From a virus, in the IMG/VR virus record IMGVR_UViG_3300030118_006426, positions 1 to 21,779 of that record: a stretch of DNA of 21,779 nt; one strand, written 5' to 3'. The notes below the pieces were generated by a model. The model worked only from the letters and a program-made list of their open reading frames with translations. It searched no databases and was not told the origin of the DNA. The position numbers and the translations under genes were made by a program. Below are positions 12,512 to 19,833 of the stretch, in pieces; positions within the stretch are counted from its first letter, which is position 1; each line of letters opens with the position of its first letter.

Positions 12512-13012
12512 ATGAGGAAATTAATCCCATTATTGATATTGTTTTATGCACCCGTAGCAAAAAGCGATATTACTTCAAAACTCAGCAGCTCTGTACAATT
12601 AACCACAAACGCTGCAGCAACTCAAGTTGAGCGGATAGGAACCACTTATGCGGTTTCGGGATCAGGGGTGGATACAACATACACACCAACAGGTGGTAGT
12701 GCAGTTTCTGATGGACTGGGATCACTGACTATATCATCAGGAGTCGGTGCGATACCTGCGTTAGAAGTTACACAGAAAACAGCTGGCAACAGCTTTTCGT
12801 TCACACAATCCTTTACCCAAGGAGATGCAGTTGCTACAAGTGCTCCCAGTGTAGGGGCAGTAGGTAATTTCAGTAGCCAAACTTCAACAGCATCAGGATC
12901 AGCAGGAGATTTAGCCGGTACAATTGCAACTTCAGGTGCTGTCACTCTGGTAGGAGGCGGTGCTGGTACAAGTGCAATCGGTCAATTTGTAAGTGAAATC
13001 AGTATCAAATGA
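12512..13012 (+). CDS. Exported Ser/Gly/Thr-rich protein, first of three
   Basis: 166 residues with a clear signal peptide: M-R-K then LIPLLILFYAPVAKS, predicted cleavage around residue 18 before DITSKLSS. The mature part is rich in Ser, Gly, Thr and Ala with alternating short strands (AVTLVGGGAGTSAIGQFVSE near the end) and has no Cys. This composition is typical of beta-solenoid or amyloid-like surface proteins. I remember homologues in T4-like cyanophages, of unknown role. It would be sent to the periplasm or outer membrane of the host rather than into the virion by the usual route. It is followed 12 bases later by a second exported-protein gene. Confidence 0.7.
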   Translation: MRKLIPLLILFYAPVAKSDITSKLSSSVQLTTNAAATQVERIGTTYAVSGSGVDTTYTPTGGSAVSDGLGSLTISSGVGAIPALEVTQKTAGNSFSFTQSFTQGDAVATSAPSVGAVGNFSSQTSTASGSAGDLAGTIATSGAVTLVGGGAGTSAIGQFVSEISIK

Positions 13013-13024
13013 AATTAAAAAATC

Positions 13025-13495
13025 ATGCATTTGCAATTTATGAAGAGCAAGATCATGAAGAGCATGAAAAGTGCGATAACTGTGGTCGCTGTAAGCTTCA
13101 TGAGTGCACCTGTAGTCAGCGTACCCTTGGTGCCAAACTTTCAGACTGGTAGTCTTACGTCCCATACAGAAACCACTTCTACGGTAACGGAGACAATAAA
13201 TGTGATAGATTATCAAACTGGCTGGCAATATACCGTAACTGGTAATAACATTAGTACAGATGCCAATAGCTTGGTTCCTCCAGCTCAAAATGTTACTCAG
13301 TCAGTAAACGGAGTAAATTCTACGTGGACAAATCTAGATACAACAAATATGCCAAACTTCACGGTAACGGATTCAAGCAAGCCTTGGCAACTGACAACAA
13401 CGCTCAGTCAACCTGGATTAAAGACTCAAACCATAATTCAGAGAACAACCGAAATAAATTCAGTAACAGATACTGTATCAACCTTCAGTCAGTAA
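13025..13495 (+). CDS. Exported Thr-rich protein, second of three
   Basis: Up to 156 residues. Four in-frame ATGs (13025, 13040, 13055, 13064) precede the hydrophobic signal segment KSAITVVAVSFMSAPVVS; the start at 13055 or 13064 gives a normal signal-peptide length. The mature protein is Thr/Ser/Asn-rich, with VPNFQTGSLTSHTETTSTVT near its N terminus and IIQRTTEINSVTDTVSTFSQ at its end, and no Cys. It looks like an all-beta extracytoplasmic protein. I recall this family from cyanophages, where its role is unknown. Its stop overlaps the probable start of the third gene, indicating tight coupling. Confidence 0.7.
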   Translation: MHLQFMKSKIMKSMKSAITVVAVSFMSAPVVSVPLVPNFQTGSLTSHTETTSTVTETINVIDYQTGWQYTVTGNNISTDANSLVPPAQNVTQSVNGVNSTWTNLDTTNMPNFTVTDSSKPWQLTTTLSQPGLKTQTIIQRTTEINSVTDTVSTFSQ

Positions 13496-14136
13496 AATAT
13501 CTAGTTTTAGCTTTAAATATATTCGGATCGCCTCTATATGCAAATGAAGTAGGAGGGGTGTCTGCAACGGCAAACCCAATAGCAAATTCGTCCGGGAGTG
13601 TATCCAATTTAGCCATACAAAATTTAAGTGGTCCTTATATAACTAACACCCACGGAAATGGTGTGTCCTGTCAAGGTTCTACCCTATCTATAACACCCTT
13701 CATCACACTGCAAGATTCATGGAAAAATCCCTATGAAAAAATGTATAATGATCCAGTATTTGATAACTCGGATACTAATAATGATGGTGTATTAGATAAT
13801 CCTGGAAGTATATTGTATGAGAAGCCTGTAAGAACTGGACAAAAATCTAATCATAGTATTGGATATGGAGTAAGTTTAAATATAACCATACCTTTAGATA
13901 AACGTCACAACGAGGGTTGTTTAGCTGCTGCTACAACTCAAAATAAATTAAACCAACAAATATTAGCTAACAAGCGATTAGATTTTGAAATGGCAAGATT
14001 AAAGCATTGTGCTGAGCAAAAAAAACTTGGAGTAACCTTTCATCCCTCTAGTCCAGCTGCAAAAATTTGCTCAGATATTGTAGTTACAAATCCTCATGGT
14101 GTTATTCCTAATCATCAGCATGAGATTCCGAAATAA
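13492..14136 (+). CDS. Exported protein with Ca-binding-like loop, third of three; start codon unclear
   Basis: About 214 residues if read from position 13492. The segment VKYLVLALNIFGSPLYA looks like a signal peptide with cleavage before NE. No ATG, GTG or TTG sits at its head: the first codon there is GTA (13492-13494), overlapping the upstream TAA. The nearest upstream in-frame starts are TTG 13384 and GTG 13324; the next downstream one (GTG 13558) would remove the signal. The mature part contains two Cys near the middle-to-end, and SDTNNDGVLDNPG, resembling a calcium-binding D-x-N-x-D-G loop. The C-terminal part is helical (LNQQILANKRLDFEMARLKH). The 3' end overlaps the convergent gene by 29 bases. 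Confidence 0.6.
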   Translation, partial: VKYLVLALNIFGSPLYANEVGGVSATANPIANSSGSVSNLAIQNLSGPYITNTHGNGVSCQGSTLSITPFITLQDSWKNPYEKMYNDPVFDNSDTNNDGVLDNPGSILYEKPVRTGQKSNHSIGYGVSLNITIPLDKRHNEGCLAAATTQNKLNQQILANKRLDFEMARLKHCAEQKKLGVTFHPSSPAAKICSDIVVTNPHGVIPNHQHEIPK

Positions 14137-14833
14137 GTTTCTTTTTTCTTTTTAAACCTTTAAATCTTTCTGCTTCTTTTTTACCTAATAAAGCTTTAAT
14201 TCTTTTTATTAATTGCTTTATTAAAGGCTTTATTAATCTTAATAAGATGGGTGTTGAAGCTGCTGCAGCGGTTGCCACGACTGCTATTGCAGCTGTTGTA
14301 CTTACTTGAGATGTAGTTGGTAATAATTTTTCAACTTTTGTGGTATCTTCGTATAAAACTATACAAGTTTTTTTATCCTCACTAAGTTTATGTCCCACTA
14401 CCTTTTCATTTCCATTACGTGTCAGTGCTCCTACTCTAGGTTGATTAGGAGATGGACAAGGGACTTCTGTTTGAGGTTGAGGTATATTATCTAAATTTGG
14501 TTCAGGAGGATCTAATTCTGGAGAAGGTTTAATTGTAGGAGCGGTAGCCTCTTCTACATAAATTAAATTTTCTGGTTGATATTCCATAGGAAAAAAATAT
14601 GGTACATCACCATCACATAAAGTTCTCGTTCCTCTTTTATCTTCTTCAATTAATTTTAAAGAATTTTTATTAGCAGGGTTAAATTTTATACATCCTGGAA
14701 TATCCACAATAGGAGAACCAATCTGTAAACTTACTGGAGGAGTTGTAGGTAAAGAATTTACAGGCGTATGAATATAACTATTTATAGGAATTACCTCTAA
14801 TTTATTTATAAAAATTTCTGGTATTTCAGACAA
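14108..14833 (-). CDS. Pro-rich protein with C-terminal membrane anchor
   Basis: 241 residues. The N-terminal two thirds are Pro-rich and contain the block VDIPGCIKFNPANK, RGTRTLCDGDVPYF and two further Cys (PCPSPNQPRVGALT, KKTCIVLYED). Residues 178-200 (TTAAIAVVATAAAASTPILL) form a membrane helix, and the remaining tail is strongly basic (KPLIKQLIKRIKALLGKK, GLKRKKK). Thus an ectodomain with four Cys is anchored by a C-terminal helix with a cytoplasmic basic tail, or it is a virion protein that contacts membrane. Families like this occur in T4-like cyanophages. It lies 2 bases downstream of the small membrane gene. Confidence 0.65.
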   Translation of the reverse strand: MSEIPEIFINKLEVIPINSYIHTPVNSLPTTPPVSLQIGSPIVDIPGCIKFNPANKNSLKLIEEDKRGTRTLCDGDVPYFFPMEYQPENLIYVEEATAPTIKPSPELDPPEPNLDNIPQPQTEVPCPSPNQPRVGALTRNGNEKVVGHKLSEDKKTCIVLYEDTTKVEKLLPTTSQVSTTAAIAVVATAAAASTPILLRLIKPLIKQLIKRIKALLGKKEAERFKGLKRKKKLISESHADD

Positions 14834-14835
14834 TT

Positions 14836-15060
14836 TTAAAATGGACTAGGAATTTTGGGAATTACATCACCAGTTGCATCAGGTATGGGTAATGAATCTC
14901 CTAAAGCATCTCCTAAACTGTCTGTAACGGCCTCTAATGCCTTTTCTTGTATGCTATTTATAATTGCATCCTTATTTATATAAATAGCTAAACTGACTCC
15001 TACAACAGTCAAAGACACTACGCCTGAAGCAACAGCTATCGCATTAAAAATTTTTTGCAT
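14836..15060 (-). CDS. Small membrane protein with acidic C terminus
   Basis: 74 residues. N-terminal membrane helix (FNAIAVASGVVSLTVVGVSL, 5-24, extending to AIYIN), then an acidic/Gly-rich region (AVTDSLGDALGDSLPIPDAT) ending in DVIPKIPSPF. It is the first gene after the gap at 15061-15126, where a promoter-like pair lies. Together with the next gene it forms a membrane-protein pair. Function unknown. Confidence 0.65.
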   Translation of the reverse strand: MQKIFNAIAVASGVVSLTVVGVSLAIYINKDAIINSIQEKALEAVTDSLGDALGDSLPIPDATGDVIPKIPSPF

Positions 15061-15085
15061 TTTTTTTTAAAAAACTTATATTTTT

Positions 15086-15114
15086 ATTTTACTCTTATAT
15101 TAAAATTTAACCAA
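15086..15114 (-). promoter_or_regulatory. Candidate sigma70-like promoter
   Basis: On the minus strand TTGGTT (15114-15109) and TAAAAT (15091-15086) are separated by 17 bases. Transcription would begin near 15080, about 20 bases before the ATG at 15060. The -35 matches only its TTG half, and the region is very AT-rich. Confidence 0.35.
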
Positions 15115-15126
15115 TACGTTAATTTT

Positions 15127-15384
15127 TTAATATGGGCTAGTACCTAATATATCTGTTTTCCATTGTGCTTTCAGAGCATCTGCATCTGAAGCAGCAGCTA
15201 TACCAGAATCCGCAGGGGCATCTCTTAATGCTTGCTTTTTGGCGACAATAGCTGAAGTATCTGCTGAAGTTTCTAATGCTTTTTGAAATTCAATATCAAG
15301 CTCTGCAAGTTTTGGTTCTCTTGCATTTCTAATATTTGTCTTATGAATTTCTCTGGCTTTTGCCATGTCAATGCCAAATCCCAT
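15127..15384 (-). CDS. Small helical tail-assembly-type protein
   Basis: 85 residues: MGFGIDMAKAREIHKTNIRN, followed by KLAELDIEFQKALE, VAKKQALRDAPAD and ending LKAQWKTDILGTSPY. The K-x-x-L-R-D-x-P element resembles the chaperone-like proteins of this cluster (YRQALRDLP at 339-704), and the family is common next to fibre genes in marine phages. It lies 3 bases from the 66-residue gene upstream. Role in fibre assembly inferred. Confidence 0.65.
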   Translation of the reverse strand: MGFGIDMAKAREIHKTNIRNAREPKLAELDIEFQKALETSADTSAIVAKKQALRDAPADSGIAAASDADALKAQWKTDILGTSPY

Positions 15385-15387
15385 GAT

Positions 15388-15588
15388 TTACTCCGTATAA
15401 GTCCAAGCGTTTCTGAAACTCCTATCTGTAGGAATTACAGATTTATTAACAGTATAAACTGTTCTGTCTTTAGGACAATCTTTATCTTTTATTTGTTCTA
15501 AAGTTAATTCACAATTATCTGATGGAATGACAATAGAAATACCGCCATCATCTCTTGTGTAGATAAATCTGTAATCTGATTTTGCCAT
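15388..15588 (-). CDS. Small protein of the fibre cluster
   Basis: 66 residues: MAKSDYRFIYTRDDGGISIV, then IPSDNCELTLEQIKDKDCPK and ending DRSFRNAWTYTE. Two Cys. The SFRNAW ending and position immediately upstream of a chaperone-like gene match small proteins I remember from marine phage tail-fibre loci. Function unknown; a pairing with the following protein is likely. Confidence 0.65.
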   Translation of the reverse strand: MAKSDYRFIYTRDDGGISIVIPSDNCELTLEQIKDKDCPKDRTVYTVNKSVIPTDRSFRNAWTYTE

Positions 15589-15617
15589 AATGTTTTTATT
15601 TTATTATATCTTAAGTG

Positions 15618-16004
15618 TTATTGATCTCCAATAACAATAACTGTGAACAGTCCTGAATCTACGAAACCTGAACCACTGTATCCAGAAAGTTGAACTTTAT
15701 CTGTATCACAAACTAGACCACCAGTATACTGATTTGCAAAACCATTTATCTGAATAGCAGCTTGAGTGTTATTGTACATAACAGCACAATAATTAGTATT
15801 TGACATAGCGTTTGTGAAGACTATATGGCTAGTCCCAACTGATACATCCGTAACACTACTGACATTAAAACTATCTCTAATAGATTGTGATCCAGTTTGA
15901 TCAAAATTTGCCCATGCTTTTGCTCTTCCCTGTGCAATCTGTTCTGCGGTTGAACTGTTACCACCGCTTGCATCTTGTAGTGTGTTGACTTTAAGTGTTG
16001 ACAT
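15618..16004 (-). CDS. Fibre/adhesin-like protein (MSTLKVNT family)
   Basis: 128 residues. The N-terminal MSTLKVNTLQDASGGNSSTA is the shared attachment segment. It is followed by AKAWANFDQTGSQSIRDSFN and a beta-rich C-terminal domain with SNTNYCAVMYNNTQ. The protein at 16007-16420 has the same order (A-W, D-G-T-G, R-D, F, N-I-N-Y), so the two are paralogues. They probably form trimeric tips or decorations on the tail fibre. Gene spacing is 2 bases. Confidence 0.7.
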   Translation of the reverse strand: MSTLKVNTLQDASGGNSSTAEQIAQGRAKAWANFDQTGSQSIRDSFNVSSVTDVSVGTSHIVFTNAMSNTNYCAVMYNNTQAAIQINGFANQYTGGLVCDTDKVQLSGYSGSGFVDSGLFTVIVIGDQ

Positions 16005-16006
16005 AA

Positions 16007-16420
16007 TTAATTACCAATAAACATGATATGACCAAAATCAATATCAAAATCACTTTCTCTTCTTGCTTGGAATCTACAAGCTGATGTTGTTTTAGTTGTT
16101 GGTGCGGAACTTTGACCACCATTATCGTGTTTTAATCCCCATCCATACGTTGCACCTTGATCATTTATAACTGGCCCAGCACAAGCAACAGAATAATTTA
16201 TATTCGAAAAATTTGTGTCGAAATTAACTGTATAATCTCCTGTACCATTATCAACAAGAGTAGAACAACCAAAGTCATCTCTATATGAAACTGTTCCAGT
16301 GCCATCTATACAGCACCAAGCATTGACAATCCTACCTTTTTCAGTTCCAGAACTATTTTGAAATACTGGTGCTGCTGTTCCTGACTGTGCTTTAACAGTA
16401 TTTACTACTAATGTACTCAT
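16007..16420 (-). CDS. Fibre/adhesin-like protein (MSTLVVNT family)
   Basis: 137 residues. MSTLVVNTVKAQSGTAAPVF at the N terminus, then EKGRIVNAWCCIDGTGTVSY, RDDFGCSTLVDNGTGDYTV and a C-terminal beta region ending DFGHIMFIGN. Several Cys (CC, C, C, C) are spread through the chain, which is unusual among its paralogues. Its start overlaps the stop of 16417-16746 by 4 bases. Likely a short distal fibre or adhesin component. Confidence 0.7.
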   Translation of the reverse strand: MSTLVVNTVKAQSGTAAPVFQNSSGTEKGRIVNAWCCIDGTGTVSYRDDFGCSTLVDNGTGDYTVNFDTNFSNINYSVACAGPVINDQGATYGWGLKHDNGGQSSAPTTKTTSACRFQARRESDFDIDFGHIMFIGN

Positions 16421-16746
16421 GGTTTTGGATTTGCGTCTTTAACAGCTTTAATAGAATTATAGAATGAACTAAACTTAGATTTTAAATCTGCATCAGCATC
16501 TATTGCATGCCAAAGTAAGTCCAGCTGATCACCTATGGAACTATATGTAGTAGAGCCATCAGTTGTTCTATCTGTTTTGTATTTATTAGCAGCAGCTTCA
16601 GCATCTAGTGTAGCTCTTGCAGAATCAATTTTAGATTGAACAAGTGTTATAGATTTACCATCTTTGTCAAATGCACCTGTTCCATCATTAACAGTTACAG
16701 CATTAGGATATGCTTTCCTAATTGCTTGGTGATCTAGATTAGCCAT
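16417..16746 (-). CDS. Tail-assembly-type small protein (SIGDQLD motif)
   Basis: 109 residues: MANLDHQAIRKAYPNAVTVN, helical middle, then YSSIGDQLDLLWHAIDADAD and ending AIKAVKDANPKP. The Y-x-S-I-G-D-Q-L-D-x-L-x-H-A motif is one I remember from many marine and T4-like phage proteins located next to fibre genes; some are considered assembly factors. It overlaps the adhesin upstream by 1 base and the one downstream by 4. Confidence 0.7.
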   Translation of the reverse strand: MANLDHQAIRKAYPNAVTVNDGTGAFDKDGKSITLVQSKIDSARATLDAEAAANKYKTDRTTDGSTTYSSIGDQLDLLWHAIDADADLKSKFSSFYNSIKAVKDANPKP

Positions 16747-17228
16747 TATGCTTCTACCTCCATTAAAGTGATGTACGACCTTGTATAAGAAGCTCCTTGC
16801 AATCCAACAGTAGAACCATCTATACTTTTAAAACCTATTCTGTAAGTTACTGAGCTTGCACCTGGCGTATGTAATACAGTGAAAGTTCCAACACCAAAAC
16901 TGTAAGAACTACTACTACCACTCTTATAATCTCCATATTCTCCTTGAGCAATGTAATTGCTGTTTGTTATAGCTGCATCGTGAAGCGTAATTGCAATTCT
17001 CCTATCCTGATCACCAAAAGCTTGCCATTGTGTGTTCAGTTGTACTAATACTTTATTAGAAGAATCAGAAAGAGTTATTGCTTGTGTTAAACCTGTGTAA
17101 TCTTGAATACTTCCACTGGTTGTAGTTGCACTATCCGTAGTTTCTTTCTGTACAATCTGTAAAATTTTACCGAAAGGAAATGCAGTCCCATCAGTTTCAG
17201 TTATAGCATTAACTTTTAATGTACTCAT
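16746..17228 (-). CDS. Fibre/adhesin-like protein (MSTLKVNA family)
   Basis: 160 residues. N-terminal MSTLKVNAITETDGTAFPFG, followed by KILQIVQKETTDSATTTSGS and a jelly-roll-like C-terminal domain with regularly spaced strands, ending SYITLMEVEA. The C-terminal domain and end match the protein at 701-1288, while its N terminus matches those at 15618 and 16007, so domains have been shuffled among the fibre genes. Predicted to be a tail-fibre component that contacts the host surface. Confidence 0.7.
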   Translation of the reverse strand: MSTLKVNAITETDGTAFPFGKILQIVQKETTDSATTTSGSIQDYTGLTQAITLSDSSNKVLVQLNTQWQAFGDQDRRIAITLHDAAITNSNYIAQGEYGDYKSGSSSSYSFGVGTFTVLHTPGASSVTYRIGFKSIDGSTVGLQGASYTRSYITLMEVEA

Positions 17229-17231
17229 AAT

Positions 17232-17924
17232 TTAAACCACCGTATAAGTAGAACCAGAAGGCACAGTGACAGTGACTCCTCCATTAATTGTTATCGGACC
17301 TGCACTCATGGCGTTGGCTGTAGCACCAAATGTAGTCCCAATTGTGTAGTCTTGTGTTACTTGTGTTGAGTTTTCATAGAAAACCTTGTCAGATCCACCT
17401 CCAGTTGCTGAAGCAGGTGGATCAACATAGGAGAGAACACCAGCACCATTTGTGGACAAAAGCTGGCCTGAACTCCCTGTGCTGGTTGGAAACTGAGCTA
17501 CTTTAGTTCCGTTAGCAACAATACCAATCTGTCCAGAACTTACTCTGAATAGCCCAGTGTCGGTGTCTGAGGAGAACGTGATACTTGGAACTGAAACCGT
17601 GCCGTCAGGAAATGTTCCTCCAGCATTTAAGTAATCTGCACCTGCAAAGATAACTCCGAAAAAGGATTCTCCTGAAGCTGGAGCAGAACTAAAAACTATA
17701 TTGGTACCTGATAATCTAAATCCTGTTGAACCAGAAGAATCAGGTTCCTGAATTACACCACCTACAGAAATTAGTAATTGAGTTTCATATTTTGGAAAAG
17801 GGATTGGAGAAACACTCCCAACTTGTAAAGCGAAAGATGTAGTACTACCATTAAACGAACTTGATATATCATCAATCGTTTTGTAATCATTATTAGCCCT
17901 TATGTCATTACCAATATATGGCAT
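17232..17924 (-). CDS. Tail fibre structural protein (YIGND family)
   Basis: 230 residues. Begins MPYIGNDIRANNDYKTIDDI, then SSSFNGSTTSFALQVGSVSP, ISVGGVIQEPDSSG and a second part with FSSDTDTGLFRVSSGQIGIV and a C-terminal hydrophobic beta segment (ITINGGVTVTVPSGSTYTVV). It contains no enzyme motif. The first 90 residues are paralogous to the fragment at 1-291. The TDTGLFR motif is shared in style with PNTGLIS in the protein at 19834-20235 and is typical of cyanophage fibres. Gaps of 3 bases (next gene) and 78 bases (previous gene). Confidence 0.75.
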   Translation of the reverse strand: MPYIGNDIRANNDYKTIDDISSSFNGSTTSFALQVGSVSPIPFPKYETQLLISVGGVIQEPDSSGSTGFRLSGTNIVFSSAPASGESFFGVIFAGADYLNAGGTFPDGTVSVPSITFSSDTDTGLFRVSSGQIGIVANGTKVAQFPTSTGSSGQLLSTNGAGVLSYVDPPASATGGGSDKVFYENSTQVTQDYTIGTTFGATANAMSAGPITINGGVTVTVPSGSTYTVV

Positions 17925-18002
17925 GATTACTTAAATCTCTTATTACTTCTATTATTTTACAGAGGGTAATTTTTAGAAATTATTACTAATTTTTAAAAAA
18001 TT

Positions 18003-18398
18003 TTAAGTATTTGGACCTTTTGTTGATGGCTGTGTAGGCCATACAACATCATCAGGAGTTTTATCTTTATAAGTCTGAGGAATATCTCTTATAGTTTGTC
18101 TATATGCAGCCCACTGAGCTTGATCGACAGTAGCTCCAGTTGTCATTGTCCAATCAGTAGATCTTAATATACTATCTCTTTTAGATCTAATATCATCCCA
18201 AGTTAATCCATCAGGATCTTCCGCTGTATTAGTCTTAGCCCATTCTAAGTAATCTTGGTAGTCGGTGTTTGCTTCGTCAAATGGGATATAAAGCATATTA
18301 GTACCCTTTCCATCAGATGTAGCAGTTCCTTTTTTAGCTACAAAAATTTCTTTACCTTCGATATTTTTATATATTTTATAAAGTTTTGTTTGTGACAT
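18003..18398 (-). CDS. Tail fibre assembly chaperone-like protein (Phage_tail_APC type)
   Basis: 131 residues. The C-terminal half carries SKRDSILRSTDWTMTTGA, then QWAAYRQTIRDIP and VVWPTQPS, the same pattern as the protein at 339-704. The N-terminal half (MSQTKLYKIYKNIEGKEIFV) differs. It directly follows the 359-residue fibre gene (2-base gap), as chaperones of this type usually follow the fibre they help. The two chaperone-like genes may therefore serve different fibres. Confidence 0.75.
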   Translation of the reverse strand: MSQTKLYKIYKNIEGKEIFVAKKGTATSDGKGTNMLYIPFDEANTDYQDYLEWAKTNTAEDPDGLTWDDIRSKRDSILRSTDWTMTTGATVDQAQWAAYRQTIRDIPQTYKDKTPDDVVWPTQPSTKGPNT

Positions 18399-18400
18399 GA

Positions 18401-19480
18401 TTAAAGCTCCGCAGCAAAGGCAACATGGGCAGAAGCACTGCCTAATCTAAAATATATTCCAGTTCCTGTAGTAGTTGAGTTACCTCCAGAAAATCTAAAT
18501 CCACAGCAATTAATATTGCTGTCCTCAAGGGTGCAATTAGGTTGAAATACAGTAGTGTTATTTGTCACACATTTATAAAAATTTGTTCCTGATGGTGCAT
18601 CCATAGTAGGTACCGCTCTCATTTGACAAGGAAAATGTACAACTCCAATATTTATTGACGAATTATAAGAAATGCCTACACCAACCATTCTATCGTCTGC
18701 TCCTTCAGAATGCATATAATAATATCTTTGACATCTACGTAATTCATCTAAAAATGCTCTGTGCTCGAAATCTGTAGCCACGCTGCCTATTTCTAATTGA
18801 GCACCAGTCATATACCATTCGTTAGAAGTATTATCAAATAAATTAACCTGATTACTTGTTAAAAATACATTTGAACCATTGTAACTACCAAGAGTTGATG
18901 TTGCATAAGTACTACCACCCATCAAACCCCAAGTAAGTTTTAAGCCAACACCATTTGTTGTGTTCCAAGATCCTCCTGTATCAGCAGGGACAGTAATTGT
19001 TTTACGTTCCCAAGTGTCAGCAACATTAATCGTATATTCTTGAATACATGATCTATTTTGAGCAGAATTTTGAAAAGCAACACCATAAGTACCAGTTTTA
19101 TTTGACCTTACATAAAAAGATAATTTACAAGTTTTTGCAGCACTTGTTCCAAAATTTGCAGGGGCGAAGTTATATCCCTCAACCGCATGCATTATTACTC
19201 CATGATCAGTGTTTGCAACAGAAGTGTCAGCAGTTGTTATATCTACTTTATATGAATATGAAAAGTCATCAGGAGTTGTACTACTTTGCGTAATAGTCGC
19301 TGCCCCACCCCCAGCAATTTTAAATTTATATCTATCTAATGTATAAGCATCAGATACAGTAAAACTTGTACCCCTAGCGGCCACTTGCATAGCTCCATTA
19401 ATTATTAAATTTTTATTCTCACCAATCTTGTCAGTTACTGATGTGCCTAGTCTTTCTAATCCAACTTGAGATAAAGCCAT
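18401..19480 (-). CDS. Tail fibre/carbohydrate-binding-like protein, 359 aa
   Basis: The N-terminal ENKNLIINGAMQVAARGTSF is a common element of marine phage fibre proteins. The middle (about 60-230) resembles a carbohydrate-binding-module-like beta sandwich (YSYKVDITTADTSVANTDHG, KLSFYVRSNKTGTYGVAFQN), closed by EWYMTGAQLEIGSVATDFEH. It continues with FLDELRRCQRYYYMHSEG, a usual fibre connector, and a variable C-terminal domain. A consensus AAGGAGG lies 8 bases before the ATG at 19480, the best ribosome site in the cluster, so it is probably made in large amounts. Likely role: receptor or polysaccharide binding. Confidence 0.78.
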   Translation of the reverse strand: MALSQVGLERLGTSVTDKIGENKNLIINGAMQVAARGTSFTVSDAYTLDRYKFKIAGGGAATITQSSTTPDDFSYSYKVDITTADTSVANTDHGVIMHAVEGYNFAPANFGTSAAKTCKLSFYVRSNKTGTYGVAFQNSAQNRSCIQEYTINVADTWERKTITVPADTGGSWNTTNGVGLKLTWGLMGGSTYATSTLGSYNGSNVFLTSNQVNLFDNTSNEWYMTGAQLEIGSVATDFEHRAFLDELRRCQRYYYMHSEGADDRMVGVGISYNSSINIGVVHFPCQMRAVPTMDAPSGTNFYKCVTNNTTVFQPNCTLEDSNINCCGFRFSGGNSTTTGTGIYFRLGSASAHVAFAAEL

Positions 19481-19493
19481 TTGTTATACCTCC

Positions 19494-19832
19494 TTAAGTC
19501 TGTTCTAAGTAACTGACAGTTACGTCTAAAGCACTTGCTGTTCCTGCTCTTACTCTTAAAATATCATTTGCTTCCATAATTACTTTTGAGCCACTTATAA
19601 GCTCTAAAGAACTTCCTGCTGGTACTGGAGCATTTCTTATAAGATGTACATCATCACCAGCGGTAACAAGAAATACATCTACTTGAGCACTGGCTCCGGT
19701 TGTATTTGAAACTAAAACACTTAGAAGAACAATTGTCGCACTTCCACCACATGTTACGACATTCGTATTAGTGCTACTTACAGCATCTGTTACGACATTC
19801 GTCTTTGTGTCACTTTTGAAGGTATTTGCCAT
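19494..19832 (-). CDS. Small structural protein of the fibre cluster
   Basis: 112 residues: MANTFKSDTKTNVVTDAVSS, then IVLLSVLVSNTTGASAQVDV, HLIRNAPVPAGSSLELISGS and a C-terminal ILRVRAGTASALDVTVSYLE. An immunoglobulin-like or jelly-roll beta sandwich is suggested. Proteins with this pattern recur in cyanophage tail regions. No catalytic residues. Separated by only a base or so from the gene at 19834. Confidence 0.72.
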   Translation of the reverse strand: MANTFKSDTKTNVVTDAVSSTNTNVVTCGGSATIVLLSVLVSNTTGASAQVDVFLVTAGDDVHLIRNAPVPAGSSLELISGSKVIMEANDILRVRAGTASALDVTVSYLEQT

Positions 19833-19833
19833 A

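Noticed and set aside
12646-12945. 99-codon minus-strand ORF
   Set aside because: Antisense to the exported Ser/Gly-rich protein; low-complexity Pro/Ala/Val product is a shadow of Gly/Ser/Thr codons.
12932-13288. 118-codon minus-strand ORF
   Set aside because: Spans the antisense of two exported-protein genes and their junction; Cys/Tyr/His-rich composition unlike the neighbours.
15283-15501. 72-codon plus-strand ORF
   Set aside because: Antisense to two small genes of the fibre cluster that have good neighbours and spacing; no ribosome site.
17925-18002. Possible terminator or promoter in the AT-rich gap between fibre genes
   Set aside because: Only a weak GTAAT/ATTAC pairing and T/A runs; no GC-rich stem and no good -35/-10 pair.
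19048-19293. 81-codon plus-strand ORF
   Set aside because: Antisense to the 359-residue fibre protein; Gln/His/Leu-rich shadow.
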